A stretch of 64,000 nt of DNA from Aptenodytes patagonicus (taxonomy: Eukaryota > Chordata > Aves > Sphenisciformes > Spheniscidae). The notes below the pieces were generated by a model that saw nothing but the letters and a program-made list of their open reading frames with translations, did not search any database and was not told the DNA's origin. A program made the position numbers and the translations under genes. Shown piece after piece: positions 22,601-34,500 of the stretch (its first letter is position 1; the number at the start of each line of letters is the position of its first letter). The DNA lies in contig NC_134960.1 of the NCBI RefSeq assembly GCF_965638725.1, forward strand, positions 4,280,501 to 4,344,500, written 5' to 3'.

Positions 22601-25600
22601 TCTGCGCCAGGAGCACCTCATGGCCTGGCCCACGACCTGCCTGGTGGCATCCAGGCAGGGAGCTGCCCTGGGGACCCCGTGTAGGAGGGAATGACTAGGA
22701 TGGGGATGACTTCCCTGCTAGGAAGAGGCAATGAGTACCGTGATGTGTTTTATGGTTATTTTGTCTCTGGTGGCTCCTGGCTTCTTTTTTTGGACTTGTG
22801 GCTTCATGTTTCCAAAAAAACCCACCCCAAAACTCTGTGAGTGCGTGAATGCAGCACTCAACATAGGGTCTTCTCTGCAGACTTTGGGAGGTTTCTTTAC
22901 GAGCTTGCTCCAGGGTAACTGCGAGCTGTTTACACTTGCCCAGTAACCACAGCAACGAAACTCCCCAGAACCGAGAATTAAAGCCATTAGATAAAAATGC
23001 CCATAATTTAGAGTGATTAAGTGTGGAGGTAAATCATCTCACGGCATCTCCTGTGATGGCAGGCAGGCAAAGCGTGCAGGAGTGCCCGTGGTGCAATCGG
23101 AGGTGGGTGCATGTAGGTGCGGGAGTGCCAGGACCAAGCACCGCGGCGGCACCGAGGCTGGCTTGGGCACGAAGCCACAGCATTTGTAGGTGCCTATGGG
23201 GCTCTGCAGCATTTCTCCCACCTCCTTAGTGCTTTCTGTAATGTGCAAAAAGCCCTTGCAAGCTTAATGAAGCCCTGTCTCCTGCAGATAGGATGGGTGC
23301 TCCCTGTCTCTGTTCGTTTTCTGCTGAGCTGTGTGTTAGTAATAATGGGAATTTTTCATATGCTGATTTTTCCTCCCCTTGGGATAGAAAACATATGTAA
23401 CGTCTTTAAAAATAAATAAAATGAATGACCTAACAATGCAGACTTCGAATATTTGATGGAAGATTAATAGGCTGCAATCAATCATAAAATTAGTTTTTTT
23501 CTTCTGAGCAATAAATATGTTAATTATTTTATCTACTCAGATAAAAGCTTAATTACCATAGCATTTGGGGGGGCGGAGAAGTTTATAGTTGTTATTCCCA
23601 GTTTTCCTAAGAAAAATCAGTTCATTCTGCAAAGAAAACAACTGATATTTGTGCAAGTAAACCAAGCGGCATTCCTGCCGGCACAGCCTGAACCTGGCTG
23701 CGGTGAAGGCTCTTCTCTCTGCATCTTTCACCTCCCCCCTGTCAGGAGGGCTCTGCAGCATCCCCCTTCCCAATTTAACAGGGCTCTGCACCTCTCCCGG
23801 CTGCAGTATAATCGGTAAGGACTTGGTGGAGAGTGCCTCATTGCTCTGAGCCCTTCTCAGGCTGGATTTGCCCACTTTCTGCAGGTTTTCCACCTGGTTG
23901 CATGCTCAGGTGTGATTCCTCCATGTCACCCGTGTCTCCTTCATCTGTGGTCTGGGTGGGCTGCAAAAAAGCCAGGCCAAGCACTCCACAGCCCACTGTG
24001 CCAGCAAATACTCTTAAGTCCATCACTCCTTAAAAGCACGGTGGTTCAGCCGGGATTGTGGATGATCACGGGATGAGAACGGGGAGGGAAACAGCAAGTG
24101 CCAACTGTGCAGCATCCCCCTCCTCTCTGCATCCCGGGTTACCCTCTCCTGCTTGGCTGGTGCTGAGGGTGCCTGCACCAAGAATAGATAAAGCACGGAA
24201 AAGTCACGCTCTGCTTTACTGCACTGTCATATCACTGAGTAGGTAGGTGTGAGCTCTTTATTTTTTTTATTAATAATTCAAAAAATCACACAAGGATGGC
24301 ACATTGGTGTAGAAGCACTGGTTTTTGTTGTTGAAATTAAATGCGAAATCAGCTAGAGAACAAGACAGGGCTGATAAAATCCATAAATGCCAAATACAAC
24401 GATGTCGTGGGGCTGTGCATCAGCAGCGGGACTGGGACAGGGACTGGCAAACTGGTGGTGCAGCCTCTGCTCCCTGCAAGCCGCCTTAGGTGTCTCCCCC
24501 AAATTCAGGGCTTCACCGCTTTCACTCTCGGGGACAAAAATATGTCCGGCTTGTGATTCTTTCCAAAGGCCTTTGGCAGCCTCTCCTGGCAGTTGGCTGT
24601 TTCTGAAAAGGCAGGCAGCTGCTGCTAAAGTGATTTGGAAGCAGAAGTGGTGCTCTGGAGCCCTAATGCTGCAGGAGAGGGTTAGTGCCCGAGGTTGTTC
24701 CCGTTGTGGATGGGGCTGGCTTCGTGCTAGCAGCTCACCTTTGAAAGAAGAAGCTGGGAGGCTCACGGGCATGCAGTACCCCTCTCTCCTTCCCTTCGTC
24801 CCCTGTGTCAGAGCATCTCTCTGTCCCCAAGAGGATTTTGGAGAAACTTGGTGTATTCAGACACAGCCGCCGCATCTTGGTCCCAACCTTCTACGTGTGA
24901 CAGCCAGCCCACCGGACAGCCTTGCTCCCCAAATGGGGCTAATGCAGCTAACCAAAGCCACAGTAACAGAGCTAAATGACTCGCAGGGGGTTGCACAAAC
25001 TGGAAAAGACCAAAAGTAGCCAGTGATGCAGAGACACTCAGCAGCCATCACTTCTTTGGGTACATGCTAAGGATTATGCAAGTATCCGTCCCGTTCCTGA
25101 GAGCTCCCCAGATCTCAGTGGCTTGAAAGAGGAGTTTCAGAGCAGCAGAGTTTTATAGAAGTGGACATGGTTTTATGGATGCTCTCTGAGATTAAGGTAC
25201 CTTAGAGTTAACATGAATTTCAATCAAGAAGACATTAAGAAGGGCAGAGGGAAAACAGATTAGCTGTCCTCTTGACTTGCTTTATAAGATGAGACAATGA
25301 GAGAATGCGATGAGATCAACTGAAAAATAAAAGGAAATGAGAAATCAAAGGAAATGCTGCTTTACAGGCTATTTCATATGGTGAATTGGGAAATTTTCCC
25401 TTCAGGGGATCAAATATTCTCTTATATTTTTAACAGAGCTGGATAACTCGTGACTGCAAAGATGAAACCCGTGATAGAGGCTGATCCCCCGCAGGGATTC
25501 AAAAGGAAATGATCCATTTCAGGTACAAGCGGTGGGACGCTACGGGATGTCCCCTCCCTTGGTGCGCTTCAGAAACCGTGCAGAGCCACGGCATCTGCCA

Positions 25601-27270
25601 GAGCGCAGCTTCCTGCAGGGTTCAAGGTCTGGGTTATCAGAGCCGTGAGTCCAGGCACATCATAACAGCGACATCAACTGATCAATATCAGCATCTCATA
25701 GAGGCTGAGCTGCACACACCTTCCTTCGCCAGGCCCGTTAACAGAGCAGCATTGCAGATGCTCAAAACTGAGATAGAGAAAAGGATCTCCACCCTTCCCT
25801 TTCAACATTTCTGTAACGCTTCTGGAGTCACAGTCCTCATGCCTTTAAACAGACCCTTTCTGGGACTTCAGATTTGCCGTGGGCTTTGGCATTTCGTGTC
25901 CTAATGGACTTGCCCTCAGAGAAAGAAGTACTTTCCATGAGGCCTCATCCCCAGCAGTAGCCCTGGTCCCAACATTTCCCTGGAGACCAGATGTGGTCTT
26001 GTTTCTTCTTCTTTTAAAGCAGATTGCTGTGCCCACTCCATAGTTCGGGGCATGGCTGTGCTGTGCATGTGTCCTACTCTCCCATGGCTGCTTCTGCAAT
26101 CACCAAACCTCTGCCCAGCTGGAAATCAGTGTGAAAAGTCTTGCACTGGAGACTGAAAAAATAATCTCCATGTTCTTGGGTAAAGGGGTGGTTGCCCTGT
26201 CCTTTTAGCACTGGCAGTCAGTGGCTGGTGATCGGCTCCAGCCAGCACTGGCCTTCCCTGTGAGAAGATTCAAGGTTTTTGCAGCCATATGCTGCTGCCA
26301 AAGCCACCTCCTCTCCGTGTGAGCACAAACAGTCTGGTTTTGCTCCTGCCCTGATGTACAAGCCCCTGATCTGAAGTCTCAACCAGCTGGCTGGTAGCAG
26401 GCAAGTACTGCTGGAGGCCAAAATGAATGTTTTATCTCTGTGCTACTGTCATAGTTTCTTAAGACTAAGGTCTCTCTGATTAACTCCTTCATAAATTCTT
26501 CATTAGGATTTGTATCTCTGGTGCTTTGCACGTTTGCTGGTGATATCAGCTAGATTAGGCATGGTTTCCCTTCCAGGCGTCTCGGTGGGCTTTTCTTTCC
26601 CCTTAGCAATGACTTTGGCTGTGCCATGCAGCATCTCTTCCCCTTGCCACAGTGAACTTTCCATAGATATGGCACTTTGATGACACAGGAGCCACATTTT
26701 AGCAGTAGGAATACCTCGACTTCAACAACAGGCAGTTAAAGCTCCAAAACTGAAACTCCCCACAAACACAGAGAACAACACGAAAAAGCTTTTAAACAGC
26801 ATTGCTCTCCATGTCTGCGAGCGGTGGGTGCCAGCAGAAAGGAGGCCAGCTCCAAACAGCCGCAGCCTTGCCCCACGCTTGGCTTCCAGCGTTTGAACAT
26901 GTTTTGTTTTGATATCTTATACTTGGGATATTCTGTTCTCTCTAATTGCATCTAGTGCCTGGCTTGGGAAAGGCTGTTCTGCTGCGAATACAGCTGTGCC
27001 CTGGCTCCCCGCGCAGCCCACCCCTTCGCTCTGAAGCTGTCAGGTGGGACGACTGCCTTGCGGGGTCTGTTTTTGCCAAGGAGACGTTGAAATTATTGGC
27101 CGGTTCTTCAAAGATCTGCAGTGGCTCTTGATGTTCCTCACTGGAGCAGGGCAGCGGAAGAAAGTCGCCTGGGAAACGCTCTCCGGAAGTGAAAATTGAA
27201 TTCTTTAATGCTCTTGAATAGCAAAATACAGTTTCTAAGTATGAGAAGCAGCCCACACAGCCTTTAGACA
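16601..27270. other. Upstream gene desert, part 1
   Basis: No exon, RNA gene or intact mobile element recognised. The segment around 22,440-22,620 is C-rich with small internal repeats (CTGCCTGCCCG twice). The segment about 23,330-23,575 is A/T-rich and reads like conserved non-coding DNA. Open frames up to 210 codons (24387-25019, plus) appear fortuitous. Confidence 0.65.
23330..23575. promoter_or_regulatory. Candidate conserved non-coding element
   Basis: A/T-rich, non-repetitive segment with CAATCAATCATAAAATTA, several TAAT cores and GATAAAAGCTTAATTACC. It resembles developmental enhancers by composition and homeodomain-type motifs only. Conservation cannot be judged from one sequence. 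Confidence 0.3.
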
Positions 27271-27438
27271 TGTTTGTACCCAAACAAACCCACGTTGTAC
27301 CCAACGTGCTAATTTCTTTAGCACGTAAATAGCTCCAAATAAGCTATTGGGTAAGGCTGGCTGCAGAAAGAAAAAAACCAGGATAGGTTTGCCTTTCCCA
27401 CAATACTAGCTTGATCTTGTATCCATGATCATGCTAGT
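27271..27438. repeat. Cluster of consecutive stem-loops
   Basis: Perfect hairpins: 27271-27286 (6-bp stem, loop TACC), 27291-27308 (7-bp stem, loop TACC), 27304-27326 (9-bp stem, loop TTTCT), 27328-27348 (7-bp stem, loop CCAAATA). The second and third overlap by five bases and are mutually exclusive. A further hairpin at 27405-27438 has a 12-position stem with one T-T mismatch and a 10-nt loop. The 10-mer TTGTACCCAA is repeated directly at 27274 and 27295. I recognise no known family. Confidence 0.85.
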
Positions 27439-29402
27439 TGGTCAGGAGGGTTATATCAGCCAAGAACGTAATTACTAATTTGACTCGTATGTGTAGGACA
27501 GGGTGGCCTTGTTTTTCCTGAAGAGGCTCTTAAAACAGTCCAGTTCAAGCTAAGTGACCATTTCCCCCCTTCCCTTCACCCCCATAATTATGTTCAAGGG
27601 TATTTGCAGCTACGTTGAGTTTCTCAGAACTTCCTCTTTTCTTTCTTTTGTAAACTCTGGACGCAGCAGCAGCAGACAGCTGAGGATATAGAACACAAAT
27701 GTCACTTTTAAAGCCTCTCATATTAACTTTCATACACCTCTGGGCCTGCCTCTGTCCACTGAGTATAACTAACATCAGGGATTTCCATTCCAGCCCTTTA
27801 CTTCATCCCTGGCCTCGGGTGTAATTTGGTTTGGTGTTACACTTGGAGTTGCAGAGATGGGAATCTGTCTGATGAGACCAGACGGGGAAAAAGGTGCTAT
27901 AACTGTTTTCTCAATGTCAACAACCCGTTGTTTTAAGGTATAATTTGTGCCTCTGTCTGCACAAATCCATCTGGAGCTAAAGCATGATAAGACAAGTTGA
28001 TCTTTAACACTCTTTATCTTCTGTTTTGTGCTGCTAGGAGGCAATTTCCAGGGCGAAGGAGCTGGATTTTGCACATAGTCTTTCTCTAGCAAATGCAGCC
28101 ATGATGCACATTAGGTCCAAATTTAAAGGATTCCCTTTCACTGTGGGGAAAAAAAGAAGAAACTGGTAGAGGTTTACAGTAGCCTCGAGTTTAATGCCCT
28201 TTGCTTTGTTATCTTTAGCCTCAAAGGGAAAAGAGCAAATATTTTCTGCAGTGCATCCATGTTTGCTGTGGTTCAAACCTGTACAGTAACATTAAAAATG
28301 AAAGCAAGTCTGTAGATAGCCGTAGTTCAAATATTTACAGAGAAAAGTCAGAGTGGGAAGAGAAGCAAAATGACAAACCGCGGTGCAAATTACAACAATC
28401 CTAATGACTGAGGCAGAAATCAGGTCTGCTTCTGTGTGCCCAGGCTGCGGTGGGGAGTTCCTACCTCTGCAACGGCCCAGGGAGCCCAACCCCTCACTGC
28501 CATGCAGGGCAGGGCAGGCACATGTTTTAATGTATTTATGCTTCAAAATGCTCTTCCAGGTGCTCTCCAGGCCCAACTCTTGGTTTGCAGTGTTCTGCTT
28601 TTCTGCTCTTGAACATTTCAATATCCAAAACACAGCACCTAAACTTCCAGCTACGCTGGCTTGTGATGGGCATGGAGATCACTCGGTACTGCTCCTTACC
28701 AGGACCAAACAAAAAGATGCATTAAAACCAAATCCTTGTTTAGATATAAATATTCACCTCTCTAATGTCACCATGAGTAGTCCCGCTTGCTCGAAAGCCG
28801 ATGGAAGCCAACTAAGCAAAAGAAGTAGAAGCAAAACCAGCAATTTCCCCTCTCTGTTTTCCATGGTGGAGTTTGCTGGACGTGGGATTGGTGGGGTTGA
28901 CAGGGTATTGCACATCATTTGGGGAATGTCTTGAACAGTATAAACCACATATCAGATCTTCAGGACATATAAGTCAGCGTAACTCCATCAGTTGAAGCTC
29001 CGCTACAGAATATCCTGGTTCTTTTCAGTGCATAGTTTTAACAAACTCAGTGGCCAAATCTTGTGTCTTTTTCCCTGATTTGTTCAAGTTGTGTACTATA
29101 AATCATCCCTGACTTTGACCCATGAAGGAAAACTAACCTGACAAATCCCTTTCTGTATTAATTTTTGTCAAAACATTATTTATGACAATGGGTAGGTTGC
29201 TGATAGCCCTGGCTATTGTTACCCAGGAGCCTGGGGGTTTCATGTACGTCCAGCCTGGGTCCGTGCGGACGCCTTTCCTTGGCTGTTTGTTTCTCATGTT
29301 AAGACTTGTGTCTTATAGTGAAGAATTCGATTTATTAAAAAACACTTTATAATATAGTAAGACAGATGTCAGCTATATTAAATACCTCCATAAACTTTGC
29401 CT

Positions 29403-29432
29403 CAGATTAAACGTGCCACAGATTAAACGTGC
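29403..29432. repeat. Short tandem duplication
   Basis: CAGATTAAACGTGC occurs at 29403-29416 and again at 29419-29432, a 16-bp period with no mismatch in the shared part. Confidence 0.95.
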
Positions 29433-31556
29433 AATTATTTGAGGCATGATGAAGGCATCCTGCACCAAAGCAGCATTTTAGTAACCTGATAACATGAGCG
29501 GTTTTAGCCACGTTCTTACGGAAATGCAGTTATGTGATTGCACTGCCTCTCTCTTCTCCCACAACAAATATTTAAACTTGATAGCTATTTCCAGCTGAGC
29601 TTAACAGAGGGCTAATATCACACAGACAATTTCTGATGGGTTGCAAGTGACAGGGCTGGGCACCTGTATCTGGCTGATTTTTTCCGTGGTGTGCGGGAGA
29701 TACGGAAGGTCTGAAATCGCTGTTTAACACCGCTGTGCTACGCATGCGGGTATTCACCTCCGCAGGAGTTTGAAATACAGCCTGTGGCGCTGCTTGGAGC
29801 CTTCCTTTAGAGAATGGGGGCTGCAAGGGCTTAAAAAAGCCCTGAGGACGTTTTCTGCATTCATTTATGCTTTCCTGCCCCTGCAGAAAAATTCTCTCCT
29901 TCTGTTCCCAGGGTGGTGTCCACGGCATCTTTCTTAGCTTGTCTCCACCCTGTCACTGCCAGGTTCCCAAAGCTCCCGGGGCTGTTTCCAGCCCACACGA
30001 TGCTCGAGAGCCTGGGCCCCGGGCTGGCAGCGCAGAGCCCTGGGACAAACCCAGCTTGGGGCACAGCCCGGGGCCATGGCTTCCCGTCCCCAGCTTGCGG
30101 CTCAGTGTGGAAATGATGTGCTGCCCGCTTGTCTTGCTCTCCCCGTCTGTAAATCAGCAGTGCCAATTAACTTCCAAAAACAGGTGGAGGGTTAATGACT
30201 TCAAACAAAGATTGTAAGCTATTTTTTTAATATATATAAAAAAAGTAAATATTCAATATAATTACTGAGAATTAACATGAACCTTCCTTGTACTACAGCA
30301 AGTAAACATTTGTTTCCCAAGACATAGACTCACAATATTCTAATATTAAACATATGCAGATATCACAGCTCCTTTCCAACCCACATGCCTGGGTTTCTTT
30401 CCCAGTGGGAAAAAAGGTGCACGGGGACAGGGAGGCAAAGGTGACACAGCCCCATCCCAGGGCTAGGAAGTGCTCCTGGATCCTGTACCGTGGGCTTGTG
30501 GGGACAAAATCGCACGACTGGTTCTTTTAAAAATCCCACTGTGGATTTTCAAGGCTTTGAAATAATTTAAACAGGGTGAAATTTGCATAATCAATGCAAT
30601 AGCCCCGATAAACATCCTTTTCCTCTCTTGGCGTGCAGGAGTTACACGCACTATGGGTCTGCCCCCATGAAACGCAGCGGCTGCAGCTTTTATTTGCAGG
30701 GCTGTGGGGCAGGCACCAGCCAAGGGGAAAACCTAACGAGGGTCATGGGGGGATATGCTAGTCCTAGGGCCTGGTGGGTGCTGACAGGCATAATTTATCT
30801 CCCTCTATTGCAGGTTGAGTGAAACTGGCCCCACGCCTCTATTTTCATGTCTCTAACACAACCTCATCCGGCTTTTGCATTTTGTCCCACTGCCAAGCGC
30901 TATGTAAACCACTGCAGTGCCTTGCTGCCATTAATCACCAGAGCCTTTTCCTGGGCTGCACTGTGCTTTCTTATAGACTATAACCTCCTTATCATTCACA
31001 CATAATCTTGTTACGGTTTTATACCTACTTGCATGATCCACTTATCAGCCAATAAATCTGAGCAAGACCAAATAGTGGATAATGTGAATTCACTGGTTCC
31101 TGGTATTGATTTCTCAGGCACTATGTTGGGCTGTGTCACTAAGGCAGTTTCTAAACAATATATTTTTGCAGCAATGCTTAAAGCAAACACACCTTGCCCC
31201 AGTTCTCCCCCCATGAGCCTGGTTTATTTTTATTCCCCAGCCATTACTACTTGCTGTTTTCACCTTGAGACGTTTCCTGTACAGCCACCCTCCTTTCATA
31301 AATGGTTCTGTGGGCAATAAAACACTCTGCCTTCTCCCTGAGCCCTGTGGGCACGGGCAGAGCAGTCAGAGCAATCTGAATTCCAGATCTGCATTTCTGA
31401 GCCTTCCCACTGTCCTTTGCCTTGATATATTTACGCTGGATTTCAGACCAAAGGTAGGATTTTAGGAGAAAGTTGAGTTTTATTCTATGATTTTAAAAAA
31501 AACAGATTAGGTGGTGCTCTCCATCACCTGGGTCAACATGCTCATGCTGAAGGATC

Positions 31557-31578
31557 AAAAAAAAACCCCAAAACCAAT
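31557..31578 (+). repeat. A9-C4-A4-CC-AAT motif, copy 2
   Basis: Identical over 22 bases to 5412-5433. The flanks do not match, so this is not a longer duplicated segment. Confidence 0.8.
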
Positions 31579-34500
31579 CAAAGCAGGAAACTTCAAGTAC
31601 GACAGTTTTCTGTGGGGTGCAGGTGAGCTGGGAGCTAAGATTTAAGTGGCAGATGAAGAAGTTCATTGCAGTAGTTTTGAAATATGGACCTATAAATCCC
31701 CAATTTTCTACATGTACAGCTAAGCACATTCCTGTATGTTTATTTTGTTGAATGTTAAGTGGATCAATTTTACTGAAGTTGGCTTGATTTTTTTTCCTGA
31801 GTGGAATTTAATTCAACATAAACCCTGCCACTTAGTCTTTTTGTTCATATTTCCTCATTTAGATGCTTGTGCAAGGAAAGGTTGGGAGCAATCAGAAAAT
31901 ACTGGAAGCAAAATAAATGTTCTGTAATCTCTCTTCAAGCCCAGACTGAAATGTTATTAGTACTTTTGGGCTTGTCTGGATTAGTTTCTTAAGAAGCTGA
32001 AGCTGAACAGATCTGAATTGATTATTAATTTAGTAAAACACGACCTCTCCAGGGACTGAGCCAAACGAGTATCACGTTGCTTTGCTTTTCTCCCATGTAC
32101 ACACAGGTTTCTGGGGTGGATATGGCCCTCCTTTAAGCAGGGGATGGCGTGAGCACCACGTGGCAGCAGCAGGCAATGGGTGCCTTCAGCCTCTCCTCCT
32201 CCTCCTCCTCACCATGCTCCTTGCTGTGTATTTGGTTTAAGAAATGTGGGCTGGAAACAGCTCATGTCTTATTGCCTCTACCACAATATCAGTTTGAATC
32301 TTAGCTTATGGTGATGAATATCATTACCCTTTTCAACCAGAGTAATTCCTTAATTCCTCTGAAGTCTGCTGTCTTATACTTTTATCCAGTGAAGAGATGC
32401 TGATATGGAAAAAAAAGACGTTTTTCTGGGGTATTTGTTTGAGTAGCCACAAGGGTATAAATGGGTTGGAAATGGAGGTGGACAGACCTGTGAAAATGGG
32501 GTTATTGGCTATCACTGATGTTGGTCCAGCTTAAAGCTCCAGAAAGTCCCCTGTGAGTGATGGCTGGATGCTGGGAGACGCTATTAAGAAGTTTCCTACC
32601 TCCCGCTCATCTCCCTTGCCAGGTCAGTGGGGTCCAGCCCCCCCCGTGGGTGTGTTTCTATGCGTGGGCAGTGCAAGCCACGGAAAAAAAGCAATCTGAA
32701 GGTGTTGACTTTGGCCATGGAGGCTGAGTTTCCAATGGGACAGAGCTGACCAACGCAGTGCAGTGCCCTGCTGTGCCTTATGCCCAGGGAGGGCATAAAA
32801 GGATTGATCGCTCAGTGGCGTTACATCCAGCAATACAGCATACTGAGCAGTATTTAAACCACTTCCATTACATGTCGTAGGCTTCACCCATCACTTGAAG
32901 AAGGAAACAGGGCATCGCCCAGAGAAAGCAGGCAATGAGCAGTGCGCCACGCTGGCAGTGTTTCCTGCACCTGAGCTGGGTTTAAATTAAAGAAAAAGTC
33001 CTTATAGTCAAGGAATTCGGAGTTAATAATCAAATATTTAATAAGCAAGGAAGGGATACGACTGAACGGGTTTGGCTGCTGGAGTAGCCCATAAATAAAA
33101 GCGAACTGGCTCAATGGCCTCCCTCTTGCTGTAAGAGACACGTGGCCAGCTCCTGCTCCGGTGTCCTTGGTACCGCTCCAGCACGGCTGCATGGCTTCTA
33201 GCAGAGTCGCTGCGCCGGCGTCAGCGGGAGTGCAATCTGGCTCTGCGTGTCCTCCACCTGAGGAAAGCCAGCCTGTGAGATGCGGTGGGTCCTTCCCCCC
33301 GCTCTCCAAGCGCGGTTGATTGCAGCATCTGGTTGTAAGTGTGAGAGTAATTCCTTGTGGGCTTTAGTATTAGTGGTAGGAAAAAGATTGTATTTTGTGA
33401 GGTTTCCGTAAGTGACACCTGCACTTCAACAGCTGAAATGCCCCGAGGCGGCTCGCTTCTCATTACTTGAGGGTTTTTTTTAACCCTTTCCACAAGGATG
33501 GCTCCTGTGGCTGTTGCATGATGGCAATGTTTGGCATTTAGGGCTGGCCTTAGGTGGGGACGAGCAAGATTAGACTGAATTCATGGCCCGTTTCCCTCCT
33601 TTCCTCCCAGATAACTTGTTTAGGATGGATCGGTTTTTGCAGGGCTCTCTCTCTCCCCATTGCCTGTCGAAGCACTCTGCAGGGATAGCTCAAATACCGC
33701 CATGCCCTTGTTGAAAAAGTCTCATCTTAGGTTCCTTACAGAGCCAAAGCTCCCACTGACCAACTATTCAGTATGTATAAACGGGTCAAAATCTCAGGGG
33801 CTTAAGTCACTTTGTGGAAAAGAAAACCTACTCGCATTTAGGGACAAAATATTTTCACAATGTCAATGAATCTGCCAGAGAAAATACATTTCAGCTATTA
33901 GGGAGGAAATCAGAATGAATCTTGCTTGCTGAGATCAGAATAGCAAAGCCTGGAAACACGAAGCAATTTGTCTCTTGTATGAGCCATATCCAGAATCAGC
34001 AGCAATAAGTCTCAGCTTAAGCAAACAGCGAATTTTTCTCGGTTCTTTTTCTGTTTCCATAGTTTTTGATAGGAAAATGGAGTTTACACATAACCCTGAC
34101 ATTGTTAGTATTCTTCCAGCTGCTTTCTATTTGTGCGAGCGTGTGTGTCATATTTATCTTGTACTCTTTAAATAACCACAATTTCATTAGTACCTCCTTA
34201 TAACCTCTCTAAACATAGTACTATTTTGGGAGGAACATGACAATTTTGCATAAGAAAACATGGAGTGCTATACAAAATGTGAAAGGAAGGGAAGGGAATG
34301 ATGATAAGTGGAGCTGAGCAGAATGTTTCCGGATAGTTTTCTGAAGGAAAATGTCCCTTTGCAAAATCAACATTTACAATGGGCAAATTTCAGTGTTGTG
34401 AAGTACTTTTAATTTCCTTTTAGAAAAATTAAATTGATTTCCTAGTGTTACCGGAAAGGCACTTCTCAATTCTCTTTCTGCATACTGGCAGGAAGCAAAG

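Noticed and set aside
24387..25019. 210-codon plus-strand open frame.
   Set aside because: Low-complexity, cysteine- and serine-rich translation with no family resemblance; overlapping open frames on the other strand indicate a GC-rich stop-poor stretch.
28262..28290. GGTTCAAACCTG at about 28270, resembling a tRNA B box.
   Set aside because: No A box at the right spacing and no cloverleaf could be drawn, so neither a tRNA nor a tRNA-derived SINE is supported.
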